From an uncultured Prevotellaceae bacterium (GTDB lineage: Bacteria; Bacteroidota; Bacteroidia; Bacteroidales; Muribaculaceae): 47,185 bases of DNA. The position numbers and the translations under genes are program-made. The stretch lies in NCBI GenBank assembly GCA_947165675.1, contig CAMVBJ010000026.1:1-47185 (forward strand), written 5' to 3'. The notes under the pieces were generated by a model, which ran no database searches, was not told the origin of the DNA, and was given only the letters and a program-made list of their open reading frames with translations. Shown in pieces: positions 35,901 through 43,484 of this stretch (the stretch's first letter is position 1; each line of letters opens with the position of its first letter).

Positions 35901-36133
35901 CGACGCACCTGGCCGTCAACGAGCATTTCACAGGCACCGCACTTGCCGATGCCGCACTCCAGGCTGCGATTACGACCCGTGGTGCTGTGGCTATGTACAA
36001 TTAATCCAGCCTGATGAAGGGCGGCAGCAATGGTTTTGCCTTTCTGGCCGCGAACGGTTCTCCCTTCAAACTGGAATTCCACGTATTCTTCTTTAGGTAG
36101 ATCAATAATAGGATGATTCTCAATTTTATACAT
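32912..36133 (-). CDS. Single-chain FAD / iron-sulfur oxidoreductase with HcnABC-like domain order
   Basis: 1073 residues with no signal peptide. In order: a plant-type [2Fe-2S] domain (Cys60, 65, 68, 80); an FAD/NAD(P) pyridine-nucleotide oxidoreductase domain (GGGPAG at 120-125; second nucleotide loop VGAGNIG at 266-272); two [4Fe-4S] sets (Cys460, 466, 469, 473 and Cys494, 497, 500, 504); a BFD-like [2Fe-2S] domain (Cys603, 605, 639, 644); and a D-amino-acid-oxidase-type FAD domain (VAGGGMAG at 704-711). The order matches separate subunits of hydrogen cyanide synthase HcnA-B-C, opine oxidase and D-hydroxyproline dehydrogenase. It probably oxidises an amine or imino acid and passes electrons along the chain; the substrate is unknown. 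Confidence 0.85.
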   Translation of the reverse strand: MYKIENHPIIDLPKEEYVEFQFEGRTVRGQKGKTIAAALHQAGLIVHSHSTTGRNRSLECGIGKCGACEMLVDGQVRRICITSVDGVKEVCEIPKDYMPNGKPRAVSGTKIYKTTVAIIGGGPAGLACREQLTALGIPNIVVDNNATEGGQFNMQTHQFFFFEKEQKFGGMRGFDIAKTLAGDNHDGILLNNTVWDLLEGRRIALKNIVTQEVSYIDADHLVVATGAVPFMPVFENDDVPGVYTAAVFQKMMNQEHTLLGKSVLTVGAGNIGYLTSYQAMQAGATIKAIIEGMDHEGGFPVQANRVRRLGIPIMTSHVLIRAIPNEDYTGVTGAVIAECKNFQPIPGTERVIDDIDIINICTGLIPDNQLLVKGRSVFGRNVYGAGDAVRIGEGTSAVLRGRQVAYEVAQELGLRFPYEDYLEVSRQYIDSQQRPVRLLDEPRIPSEERMALKPYVQINCLYGFACNPCTFSCPQGAITKPTTSSVPIVDYDKCIGCMQCVNHCPGLAIFGYDKRKNVVFLPVEYEVGEGKEVFLVDDNGAKVGEGVIEKVLKKDNKTNVARVQATQVDDLNQVKGFILKELYPEPLNLRPLTHPEEGKAFVCHCEDVDVKTLLAVIGDRKYISVDELKHTTRMGMGPCRGKRCVSRAKQILRAHGIEVTGDSTPRAPLANQVTLGDVYNGESQETFIFEHGSVIEKAETEILVAGGGMAGSAAFRYFAEAGKRTVLVNYDRGSTWRCIGGGRPAFSNPDISDIAMHNLEIFRDDQQHCNIDLKMTRYVNLVHDDATYRSLDASRAWSEAYMIDRKDFTKEISPYWNPNDDVYSHALISENCWQATPGRTIDYVRTVGKQHGGQVLEDCEVLHVQRAGDKYRVLVRRHDKHYVEYTCDHFVNAMGWGSEKFTDMLGIDTQLYPVKHQAFITRRLPNLGVNGDSLDMIIDRRHYKGFNAVYGQQFLHTGQIIGCASPDCDPYEARQNLKYNSQAFLKVVSEMFAHWIPNLASVGFHAVWAGYYIEPRYIIDPEVGLLTGLRGHGFMLGQYLAKLYVDKYLGKPVPAYMKDLAIGGKGLSENAFQ

Positions 36134-36680
36134 AATGTAATGACTGGTTTATTATGGTTATTGTTTCTAATTGGCTACTCAACCCCCATCAGGAGGCAAA
36201 CTATAATCCTTGACTTCATCACCCACACCCGATAGGCAGGAGGGTATTGTCATTTCAGAGACTTCACCCAATACAGTGTTAAAACAAGAACTCTGATGAC
36301 AGGGCAAATTTAGTTATAATTCTTGATTCGTAAACCAGTCAAGGTAAAAAAAGTGAATAAAATGTCAAATATTCTTACGATTATATCACAAGAGATGCCA
36401 CGTCACTTGAGTGACGACGCATCCATGGGACGCAGCAATCACATGCCACCGGCTCATCTGTTCATCCATTTCACATGTGCATGCGCCTATAGTGATCAAC
36501 ACATTTTTGCGACATACAATGGTTTTTCTCTCGAAGGATTTGAGCGATATTGCGATCGAAGTTGCTGCCGTATGCGATCATTATATGGTGGCATCTCCTT
36601 TTTTATATGATCCATCCCATAAAACATATCCCCCACACCCGAGAGAGCATGAGGGATATACCTTGGCGTTGACTGATGAT
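36134..36680. other. Gene-poor gap with two related hairpin segments
   Basis: No convincing gene. Two similar ~26-base segments share CCCACACCCGA and a following GGAGGGTAT/GAGGGATAT (36222-36247 and 36632-36659). The second forms a hairpin (ATATCCC at 36626-36632 with GGGATAT at 36653-36659) with TTTT behind it on the minus strand, right after the dockerin remnant. A TAAATTTG -7 motif on the minus strand at 36305-36312 may serve the oxidoreductase with a ~165-nt leader. Plus-strand open frames here have no recognisable family and run across these hairpins. Confidence 0.5.
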
Positions 36681-36821
36681 TTAGTTCCAGGCCCCACCCA
36701 ACAGGAAGTCGATCAGTGCGGTCACATCACTGATTGTTACATCACCACTCTGGTTGCAATCAGCAGCGGGGTTATCAATAGTGCCACCGCCCAGCAGCAG
36801 GTCGATGGTGGAATTGCACTT
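36681..36821 (-). pseudogene. Remnant of a dockerin-repeat C-terminus
   Basis: On the minus strand the 46 codons between an in-frame TGA (36822-36824) and the TAA at 36681 read TIDLLLGGG, then DCNQSGDVTISDVTALIDFLLGG-AWN. This is the second dockerin-type repeat found at the end of secreted Bacteroidales proteins, close in sequence to the end of the protein at 31175-32668. There is no start codon or upstream domain; the remaining ~150 bases up to the thyA promoter do not continue the frame. I read it as the tail of a deleted secreted-protein gene, still followed by its terminator hairpin. Confidence 0.75.
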
Positions 36822-36970
36822 TCACGCTACAAATTTAGATAAAGAGTTGTGACAATTAACAAAAGATGTCAATTATTTTATAAATAATTATTAGCGACCG
36901 CTTAAAGCCCTCACGCCCCACATCGTAGCAACGGTAAAACCCTTGATACACAAACCCTCGGCATCCGATT

Positions 36971-37002
36971 TTTGTATAGTTTTTGTTTTTTTTATAATTT
37001 TG
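36971..37002 (+). promoter_or_regulatory. Promoter of thyA-folA-lpxB (TTTG-N20-TAATTTTG)
   Basis: TTTG at 36971-36974 and TAATTTTG at 36995-37002 have the ideal 20-base spacing, 31 bases before the thyA ATG. Confidence 0.8.
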
Positions 37003-37033
37003 TGGCCAATAACCATATAATGACCAGTTACTG

Positions 37034-37828
37034 ATGAAGCAATATCTTGACCTTATACGCCACGTGATGGAGCATGGCGTGGACAAGGAGGATCGTACGG
37101 GGACGGGCACGCGCAGCGTTTTTGGCTATCAGTTGCGTTGCAACCTGGCCGACGGTTTTCCCTTGCTAACGACCAAGAAAGTCCACCTCAAGTCAATAAT
37201 CTATGAGCTGTTGTGGTTCCTGCGCGGGGACACCAATGTGCGCTGGTTGCAAGAGCATGGTGTGCGCATCTGGAACGAGTGGGCCGACGAGAATGGCGAC
37301 CTGGGTCCCGTTTATGGCAGCCAGTGGCGTGCATGGCCCGACGGCAACGGTGGCACTATCGACCAGATTGCCCAAGTTATCGACCAGATCAAAAACAATC
37401 CTGACAGCCGTCGCATCATGGTGAGTGCATGGAACGTGGCCGAGGTACCCACGATGAAACTGCCACCATGCCACTCGCTATTCCAGTTCTACGTGGCGCA
37501 GGGCAAGTTGAGCCTGCAACTGTATCAGCGCAGTGCCGACCTGTTCTTGGGAGTCCCGTTCAATATCGCATCCTATGCCTTGTTGCTCATGATGGTGGCC
37601 CATGTAACAGGTTTAGAGCCAGGCGAATTTATTCACACCTTCGGTGACGCGCATATTTACCGTAACCACTTTGATCAGATACGGGAGCAACTATCACGTG
37701 AACCACGACCGTTGCCGCGCATGGTGCTCAATCCCGAGGTCAAGAGTATTGACGATTATCAGTATGACGACTTCACCCTCGAGGGCTACGATCCATGGCC
37801 CGCAATCAAGGGCGTAGTCTCGGTATAA
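37034..37828 (+). CDS. thyA: Thymidylate synthase ThyA
   Basis: 264 residues, the same length as E. coli ThyA. It methylates dUMP to dTMP, turning methylene-tetrahydrofolate into dihydrofolate. It shows [12 protein letters not shown] near the N-terminus, the nucleophile Cys146 in [30 protein letters not shown] and [22 protein letters not shown]. The C-terminus ends in GVVSV. It is the first gene of a short unit with folA (8 bases downstream), whose product recycles the dihydrofolate ThyA makes, and lpxB. Confidence 0.98.
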   Translation: MKQYLDLIRHVMEHGVDKEDRTGTGTRSVFGYQLRCNLADGFPLLTTKKVHLKSIIYELLWFLRGDTNVRWLQEHGVRIWNEWADENGDLGPVYGSQWRAWPDGNGGTIDQIAQVIDQIKNNPDSRRIMVSAWNVAEVPTMKLPPCHSLFQFYVAQGKLSLQLYQRSADLFLGVPFNIASYALLLMMVAHVTGLEPGEFIHTFGDAHIYRNHFDQIREQLSREPRPLPRMVLNPEVKSIDDYQYDDFTLEGYDPWPAIKGVVSV

Positions 37829-37836
37829 ATGAGAAA

Positions 37837-38328
37837 ATGAAATCGATACAAGCCATAGTAGCCGTAGCCAGCGATTGGGGCATCGGTCGCCAGGGCGACC
37901 TGTTGTGTCATCTGCCTGCCGACATGCGCCACTTCAAAGAAATCACCATGGGCAACAGCATCGTCATGGGGCGCAAGACGTTTGAGTCATTCCCGCGTCG
38001 TCCGTTGCCGGGCCGCCAGAATATCGTGATCACGCGCAACGACGGTTGGCAATATCCAGGGGTCACGATAGTGCACAGTCTGGAAGAGGCCATCGCTGCC
38101 GCCCTGACCGATACCGTATTCATCATCGGCGGGGCACAGATCTATAAGCAAGCCCTTCCGTTGATAGATGTCCTGCACCTCACGTTGATTCATGCCCGCT
38201 GGGCGAGTGCCGATGTCTTTTTCCCCGCCCTCGACATGAACCAGTGGCAGGAAGTGAGTCGAGAGCATCACGCGAGCGACCACAAGAATGCCTATGAGTT
38301 TGACTTTATCACACTAAAACGCAGATAG
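37837..38328 (+). CDS. folA: Dihydrofolate reductase
   Basis: 163 residues from the ATG at 37837 (MKSIQAIVAVASDWGIG). DHFR reduces dihydrofolate to tetrahydrofolate with NADPH. It shows the catalytic acid Asp29 in LPADMRHFKEIT, GRKTFESFP, RQNIVITRN and the NADPH loop FIIGGAQIYKQAL. A start 42 bases upstream would overlap thyA and add non-family residues, so it was rejected. It ends 2 bases before lpxB. Confidence 0.97.
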   Translation: MKSIQAIVAVASDWGIGRQGDLLCHLPADMRHFKEITMGNSIVMGRKTFESFPRRPLPGRQNIVITRNDGWQYPGVTIVHSLEEAIAAALTDTVFIIGGAQIYKQALPLIDVLHLTLIHARWASADVFFPALDMNQWQEVSREHHASDHKNAYEFDFITLKRR

Positions 38329-38330
38329 CC

Positions 38331-39452
38331 ATGAAATACTTCCTTATTGCCGGTGAGGCCTCGGGCGACCTGCATGCCTCACATCTGATAGAATCCATTA
38401 AACAACTGGATTGTCAAGCAGAATTCCGCTTCTTGGGCGGAGACCTCATGTCAAATCAAGCTGGCGTGCAGCCCATCATCCATTACAAGGATATGGCTTA
38501 CATGGGGTTTGCTGATGTATTGAGGCATTTGGGCAAGATACTTGGTTTCCTGGGTACTGCCCGTCGCGCCATCGACGAGTGGCAGCCCGATACGTTGATT
38601 CTCGTGGATTATCCGTCGTTCAATCTCAAGGTGGCCAAGTATGCCCACAATTTAGGTATCCCTGTACATTATTTCATTTCGCCCAAGGTGTGGGTGTGGA
38701 AGGAATGGCGTGTCAAGGACATCCGCCGTTATGTGGACCACATGTACTGCATCTTGCCATTTGAACCCGACTGGTATCTGGAGCGAGGCTACAAGGCTAC
38801 CTATGTGGGCAATCCCACGGTGCAAGAAGTGGCTCAAGCCAGTAAGGATTTCCCCGATTTTTCCCATTTCATCGACCGATTTGACCTTCCCGACCGTCCC
38901 ATTATCGCCCTTGTGCCAGGGAGCCGGGTGCGTGAAATCCGCGATAATTTGCCCCTCATGCTCGATGCGGCATCACGTCATCCCGAGTATCAAACAGTCA
39001 TCGCCGGTGCACCAAATATTGACGACAGCCTCTACCGCAACGTCTTGGCGGGCAAGAGCGTGCCTGTGCTGCGCGATGCCACCTATCCGCTCGTGCATCA
39101 CGCCCGTGCGGCATTGGTCACCTCGGGCACAGCGACACTTGAGACGGCGCTGCTGGACACTCCACAAGTCGCCTGCTACCGTTTCAACGGCAGCAAGTGG
39201 TCCTACAATTTCTATCGTCGCTTGTTAACAGGTAAATATGTAACTCTGCCCAATCTCATCACCGACGAAGCCATTATTCCCGAACTGTTGATGCACCTGT
39301 GCACCGTTGACAGCATCGACCGTCACTTGACCGCCCTGCTCGACGACACCCCGCAGCGCACCGCTATGCTCGATGGCTACAGCCGCTTGAAAAAGCGCCT
39401 TGGCACCGCTGTATGCACCACCACCGCAGCCCGCTTGATTACTGGCAAGTAG
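38331..39452 (+). CDS. lpxB: Lipid-A-disaccharide synthase LpxB
   Basis: 373 residues. LpxB condenses UDP-diacyl-glucosamine with lipid X to form the lipid A disaccharide at the inner membrane. It shows the N-terminal GEASGDLHASHLI, LVDYPSFNLKVAKYA, HYFISPKVWVWKEWRVKDI, LVPGSRVREI and VTSGTATLETALLDTPQVACYR, all typical of family GT19. Its 3' end overlaps the convergent thioesterase gene by 14 bases. It is coupled to folA with a 2-base gap. Confidence 0.97.
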   Translation: MKYFLIAGEASGDLHASHLIESIKQLDCQAEFRFLGGDLMSNQAGVQPIIHYKDMAYMGFADVLRHLGKILGFLGTARRAIDEWQPDTLILVDYPSFNLKVAKYAHNLGIPVHYFISPKVWVWKEWRVKDIRRYVDHMYCILPFEPDWYLERGYKATYVGNPTVQEVAQASKDFPDFSHFIDRFDLPDRPIIALVPGSRVREIRDNLPLMLDAASRHPEYQTVIAGAPNIDDSLYRNVLAGKSVPVLRDATYPLVHHARAALVTSGTATLETALLDTPQVACYRFNGSKWSYNFYRRLLTGKYVTLPNLITDEAIIPELLMHLCTVDSIDRHLTALLDDTPQRTAMLDGYSRLKKRLGTAVCTTTAARLITGK

Positions 39453-39924
39453 TGGATTCGTCTTCGGTGAGGCAGGCGGTGAAGCCCATTTCACGGGAAC
39501 GGGTTTTGTCAAACATGCAGTAAGTGACATCACCCTCGTCGCACAAGCGGCCCTCGCTGTCGTGAAGTGTGACGTGCACGGTGTAGTAGTTGCGCACGTT
39601 TCCTGTCAGGTGGCCACGCAGGGTGATCTGTTTGTCAAGGGTTGAGACGGGTCTGCGGTACTTGACTTCGAGTTTGGTGGTGACACCAGCCGTCTGCAGT
39701 CGGCGTGACAGCACCCAGTTGGCGACCTCATCAATGAGGGTGCTGATGATGCCGCCGTGCAAAGTCTCTACCCAACCATCATAGTTGACATTGGGGGACC
39801 AGGTGACGACTATATCTTCACCGTCCTCCCAAAATTCCAGGTGAAGGCCTATGGGGTTCGTCGGGCTGCAACCGAAGCAGTTGTAGCCCTCCTTGTTGAG
39901 GTATGGATTGATCAATTTCTTCAT
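39439..39924 (-). CDS. Hotdog-fold thioesterase (PaaI family)
   Basis: 161 residues. The N-terminus CFGCSPTNPIGLHLEFW and the helix motif HGGIISTLIDEVANW (56-70) mark a PaaI/YbgC-like hotdog thioesterase, which hydrolyses acyl-CoA or acyl-ACP thioesters (family knowledge). The acyl substrate is unknown. The last residues (DESTTCQ) lie within the 14-base overlap with lpxB. It is downstream of the transporter gene in the same direction, 27 bases from the transporter stop. Confidence 0.85.
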   Translation of the reverse strand: MKKLINPYLNKEGYNCFGCSPTNPIGLHLEFWEDGEDIVVTWSPNVNYDGWVETLHGGIISTLIDEVANWVLSRRLQTAGVTTKLEVKYRRPVSTLDKQITLRGHLTGNVRNYYTVHVTLHDSEGRLCDEGDVTYCMFDKTRSREMGFTACLTEDESTTCQ

Positions 39925-39951
39925 TCTCTCCAGTCATCTAACTGTTTGTAT

Positions 39952-40941
39952 TTATTGTTTGCCTTTTATCCCGCCTGTCTGTTGTCGTTCGGTAATTTTG
40001 CGATGGTGCCAAATCTCAAGGCTGTTGATAGCGTTCTGCCACAGGATGTAACAGCCTGGACCAGCGACTGATAGTGGACTCAGGTAGGTATAGGCAATCC
40101 ACACGGCAAAGGCGGTGTTCTTTTGTCCCAAGCCCTGGCCGCTCTCGATGACGGTGCCGAAGAAGTGGCCGATGTACCTGCCCACGGCAAACTGCGCCAG
40201 ACAGATCAACAGCGATACTAAGGCAATCGTGACAAGGAACATGACGGGAGCCCCGCTATTGATGATGTTCTTGACGGTGCAGCCCGTCACAATGGTCAGC
40301 GACACGCCCCACATGTAGAACGACAGGTCCTGGATGGCCACCAGCCGCTGCTGCACGCGCGGCAGGTAATGCTTGACCAGATAGGCGGCGATCAACGGCA
40401 GCACCAGCACAAGGAACACCTTGTACATAATCATCCAGAAGGCAGTCCAAAAGTCGATATCAACCCCCTTGTCGATGAGCGGGAATACTACGGGCACGGC
40501 GACCACGGTGACCAGGTTGGACAAGAATACATAGCTGGTCATCGTCTCCAGGTTGCCGCCCAGCTTGCCCGTGACCACGGGAGCCGCACTGGCACCAGGA
40601 CAGATGACGCACGTCAAGATGCCCTCCATCAATATTAAGTCCTTGCCCTGCATGTCAAAGCCCAAGATCAATGCCACCAGCAATGCCACCAGCACCACCT
40701 GGAAAACCGATACCCACAGATGCCACATCGCTGGACGCATCTTGTGGAAGTCCACGCGCAAGAATGTCGTGAACAGTATCAGGCTCATAAACAGCGGCAG
40801 GATCGTGTCGAATATCGGTGCCATCACCTCGCTAATGGGGTCAAGCGCCGGTATCCAATAGAATATCAGATAGATGACCGTACCCGCCACAATCGCGCTG
40901 GGCAGGGTCCAATTCTTCAAAAAAGTGATAATGGCCTTCAT
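39952..40941 (-). CDS. BASS-family (bile acid:sodium symporter-like) transporter
   Basis: 329 residues from the ATG at 40941 (MKAIITFLKNWTLPSAIV) with about nine or ten membrane helices. Blocks such as LPLFMSLILFTTFLRVDF, GILTCVICPGASAAPVVTGKLGG and VSLTIVTGCTVKNIINSG fit the bile acid/sodium symporter superfamily, which moves organic anions with sodium. The cargo is not predictable. An upstream open extension of 48 codons crosses the promoter and is rejected. A -7 TAATTTTG (plus CAAAATTA at 40950-40957) lies only 9 bases upstream of the ATG, so the mRNA may be almost leaderless. Confidence 0.82.
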   Translation of the reverse strand: MKAIITFLKNWTLPSAIVAGTVIYLIFYWIPALDPISEVMAPIFDTILPLFMSLILFTTFLRVDFHKMRPAMWHLWVSVFQVVLVALLVALILGFDMQGKDLILMEGILTCVICPGASAAPVVTGKLGGNLETMTSYVFLSNLVTVVAVPVVFPLIDKGVDIDFWTAFWMIMYKVFLVLVLPLIAAYLVKHYLPRVQQRLVAIQDLSFYMWGVSLTIVTGCTVKNIINSGAPVMFLVTIALVSLLICLAQFAVGRYIGHFFGTVIESGQGLGQKNTAFAVWIAYTYLSPLSVAGPGCYILWQNAINSLEIWHHRKITERQQTGGIKGKQ

Positions 40942-41084
40942 AGCGACTGCAAAATTACTGCAAACTGCCCGCAACGGGAAGTGAAAAGCGAATAATTTGT
41001 TTTGTTTTATCAAGATTTCTGATCTGTCAAGGCAACGGTGACCCATTAATTTGTTCCTTTTTATGGCAATCATTGAGACGGGCA

Positions 41085-41116
41085 TTTGTCTGTGACGTGA
41101 AAAAGTTGTACTTTCG
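41085..41116 (+). promoter_or_regulatory. Promoter of the LpxL-type gene (TTTG-N20-TACTTTCG)
   Basis: TTTG at 41085-41088 and TACTTTCG at 41109-41116 with a 20-base spacer; the -7 element deviates by one base from TAnnTTTG. Confidence 0.6.
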
Positions 41117-41126
41117 CAGTCGCTAA

Positions 41127-42086
41127 ATGAAGAAAGTTCTCAACCATATAGCTTATTGGGCACTGGCAGGAACGTGGTACGCATTGTCACTGCTCCCCAT
41201 GTGGGTGCATTACCTGTTCAGTGATATCCTGTACCTGCTTGTAGCTCACGTGTTGCGTTACCGTCATCACGTGATCTGGAAGAACCTGTCCAATGCTTAT
41301 CCCGAGAAGAGCGAGCAGGAGCGACGATGGCTGCAACGGCAGTTCTACCGCCACTTTTGCGACATTCTTGTCGAGACTGTCAAGTCAGCCACCATCAGCC
41401 GTAAGAACATGATGCGGCGCATGACCTTCAAGGGTGCTGACCAGGTTGAGGAAATCCTGAACAGCGGACAGTCTATCGCCTTGCTGCTGGGCCATTACGG
41501 CAACTGGGAGTGGGTTACTTCATTTGCCCTGTGGCTGCCACCGTTGCAGCACGAGGCCGCATTGGGGCAGATTTACCATCCTCTCGAGAACTCGGTGTTT
41601 GACCGTGTGGTTCTCAAGGTACGCAACCGCATGGGACCTGTCTGCGTTTCCACCCGCGACACCCTGCGATGGGTCATCGGCAACGAGCGTGAGGGCCGGG
41701 TTACCATGCTGGGTTACATCAACGATCAAGTGCCCACCTGGCATAACATCCACCACTGGCTTACCTTCCTCAATCAGGATACCCCTGTGTTTACTGGCGT
41801 TGAACGCATTGCGCGGTCGCGCAACCAGGCCGTGGCCTATCTTGACGTCAAGCGTGTCAAGCGCGGTCACTATGAGTGTGAGATGCAAGTGATCACCCGT
41901 GACCCCGCGTCAATGGGCGAATATGAACTGAGTGACCTCTACTTCAACCGTATGGAGCAGACCATCAACCGTGCGCCACAGTACTGGCTGTGGAGCCACA
42001 ACCGATGGAAAAGGACGCGCGAGGAATTTGATCGCCGCTTTGAGGTTATCAACGGCAGGGTGATAGAGAAGGTTCATGAAAATTGA
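41127..42086 (+). CDS. Lipid A late acyltransferase (LpxL/HtrB family)
   Basis: 319 residues. One N-terminal hydrophobic segment (IAYWALAGTWYALSLLPMWVHYLFSDILYLL) anchors it in the inner membrane. The catalytic H-x4-E motif is His123 to Glu128 in LGHYGNWEW, and the C-terminus has QYWLWSHNRWKR, both characteristic of LpxL/LpxM enzymes that add the secondary acyl chain to lipid A. Bacteroidales usually have one such enzyme making penta-acylated lipid A (family knowledge). With lpxB at 38331 it is the second lipid A gene in the window, but in a separate unit. Confidence 0.92.
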   Translation: MKKVLNHIAYWALAGTWYALSLLPMWVHYLFSDILYLLVAHVLRYRHHVIWKNLSNAYPEKSEQERRWLQRQFYRHFCDILVETVKSATISRKNMMRRMTFKGADQVEEILNSGQSIALLLGHYGNWEWVTSFALWLPPLQHEAALGQIYHPLENSVFDRVVLKVRNRMGPVCVSTRDTLRWVIGNEREGRVTMLGYINDQVPTWHNIHHWLTFLNQDTPVFTGVERIARSRNQAVAYLDVKRVKRGHYECEMQVITRDPASMGEYELSDLYFNRMEQTINRAPQYWLWSHNRWKRTREEFDRRFEVINGRVIEKVHEN

Positions 42087-42116
42087 ATGAAATTTTTTTT
42101 TTCAAACAAAAAGCCT

Positions 42117-42124
42117 TACCTTTG
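42117..42124 (+). promoter_or_regulatory. -7 element of aspC promoter (TACCTTTG)
   Basis: TACCTTTG, 42 bases before the aspC ATG. Upstream is a run of ten T residues followed by TTCAAAC; no clear TTTG at -33. Confidence 0.6.
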
Positions 42125-42165
42125 CAGTAGTAACGAACTAATTAACTTAAAACCAATAAAAAGCA

Positions 42166-43359
42166 ATGAACCGACTTTCGGACCGAATTAACGCACTGGC
42201 ACCAAGTGCCACTTTAGCTATGTCCCAGAAGAGCAGTGAGCTGCGTGCTCAAGGCGTGGACGTGATTAACCTGTCGGTGGGAGAACCCGACTTCTTCACC
42301 CCTGACCACATCAAGGCCGCGGCCAAGCAGGCCGTTGACGACAACTTCTCATTCTATTCTCCCGTTCCCGGTTACCTGTCACTGCGTCAAGCCGTGTGCG
42401 AGAAACTGCGTCGTGAGAATGGATTGGACTATGCACCTGACCAGATAGTCATCGGTAATGGTGCCAAGCACGAGCTATGCAACGTCATCATGGCGCTGAT
42501 CAACCCAGGCGATGAGGTCATCATCCCCACTCCGGCATGGGTAAGCTATGTGCAGATGGTCAACCTGGCTGGCGGCAAGAGCGTGCTGCTGCCATCGAGC
42601 ATGGACAAGAACTTCAAGGTGACCGCTGCCGAGCTTGAGGCTGCCATCACACCTGCGACCCGCCTGATCGTCATCTGCTCTCCCAGCAACCCCAGTGGAG
42701 CAATCTATACCCGCGACGAGTTGAAGGCCATCGCCGACATGCTGGCCCGTCATCCCGAGGTCATGGTGATTGCCGACGAGATCTATGAGCACATCAACTA
42801 TGTGGGCCATCACGAGTCGCTCGCCCAGTTCAGTGACATCAAGGAGCAGGTGGTGATTATCAACGGTGTGTCCAAGGCCTATGCCATGACCGGATACCGC
42901 ATTGGTTACATCGCCGCACCATTGTGGGTGGCCAAGGCCGTGACCAAGATGCAGGGCCAGTACACCAGCGGTGTCTCGTCAATAGCCCAAAAGGCTGCCG
43001 AGGCCGCCTATAACGGTCCGCAGGAGTGTGTCGAGGAGATGCGCGTGGCTTTCCAGCGCCGTCGTGACCTCATCGTCGGCCTGCTGCAAGAGATTCCCGG
43101 CATCGAGCTCAATATGCCCGATGGCGCCTTCTATGCCTTCCCCAAGATCGACTCCTATTACGGCAAGCGCTGTGGCGACATCGTCATCAACGACGACAAC
43201 GACCTGGCCCTCTATCTGCTCAACGAGGCCCACGTTGCCACCGTGGCTGGTACGGCCTTCTGTTGCCCGGGCTACATCCGCTTGAGCTATGCCACCAGCG
43301 ACGAGAACCTGCGTGAGGCTGCCAAGCGCATCGCCGCCGCCCTGGCCAAGCTCGCCTAA
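42166..43359 (+). CDS. aspC: Pyridoxal phosphate-dependent aminotransferase (aspartate aminotransferase type)
   Basis: 397 residues of fold type I, subgroup I-gamma. It shows INLSVGEPDFFTPDHI, YSPVPGYLSLRQAV, CSPSNPSGAIYTRDEL, the PLP lysine Lys237 in GVSKAYAMTGYRIGY and a substrate-binding arginine in GYIRLSYA. It most likely interconverts aspartate and oxaloacetate with 2-oxoglutarate/glutamate; prephenate or other substrates cannot be excluded. It has its own promoter and ends at a very long hairpin shared with the convergent patB gene. Confidence 0.92.
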   Translation: MNRLSDRINALAPSATLAMSQKSSELRAQGVDVINLSVGEPDFFTPDHIKAAAKQAVDDNFSFYSPVPGYLSLRQAVCEKLRRENGLDYAPDQIVIGNGAKHELCNVIMALINPGDEVIIPTPAWVSYVQMVNLAGGKSVLLPSSMDKNFKVTAAELEAAITPATRLIVICSPSNPSGAIYTRDELKAIADMLARHPEVMVIADEIYEHINYVGHHESLAQFSDIKEQVVIINGVSKAYAMTGYRIGYIAAPLWVAKAVTKMQGQYTSGVSSIAQKAAEAAYNGPQECVEEMRVAFQRRRDLIVGLLQEIPGIELNMPDGAFYAFPKIDSYYGKRCGDIVINDDNDLALYLLNEAHVATVAGTAFCCPGYIRLSYATSDENLREAAKRIAAALAKLA

Positions 43360-43373
43360 AACAAAGGGAAGAA

Positions 43374-43443
43374 AATAAATACAACAAATACAAGGACATC
43401 CGCGCTCTACAGGCCGGATATCTTTGTATTTGTTGTATTTATT
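43374..43443. terminator. 29-bp hairpin between convergent aspC and patB
   Basis: Left arm 43374-43402 (starting AATAAATACAACAAATACAA) and right arm 43415-43443 pair over 29 positions, with only two G-U-type departures, around a 12-nt loop. T-rich DNA follows on the plus strand (TATTGTTGTCCTTTTTT). It is unusually long for a terminator and probably acts on both genes. Confidence 0.75.
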
Positions 43444-43484
43444 ATTGTTGTCCTTTTTTAGTTGCCCTTGATAGTCGATGTCGT

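Noticed and set aside
36323-36842. Plus-strand open frames of 95 and 143 codons in the gap before thyA
   Set aside because: They run antisense through the dockerin remnant and the hairpins, have no recognisable domain and no promoter or start context.
40942-41085. Longer N-terminus for the BASS-type transporter
   Set aside because: The 48 extra residues lack membrane character, cross the TAATTTTG promoter element and overlap the region used by the divergent LpxL-type gene promoter.
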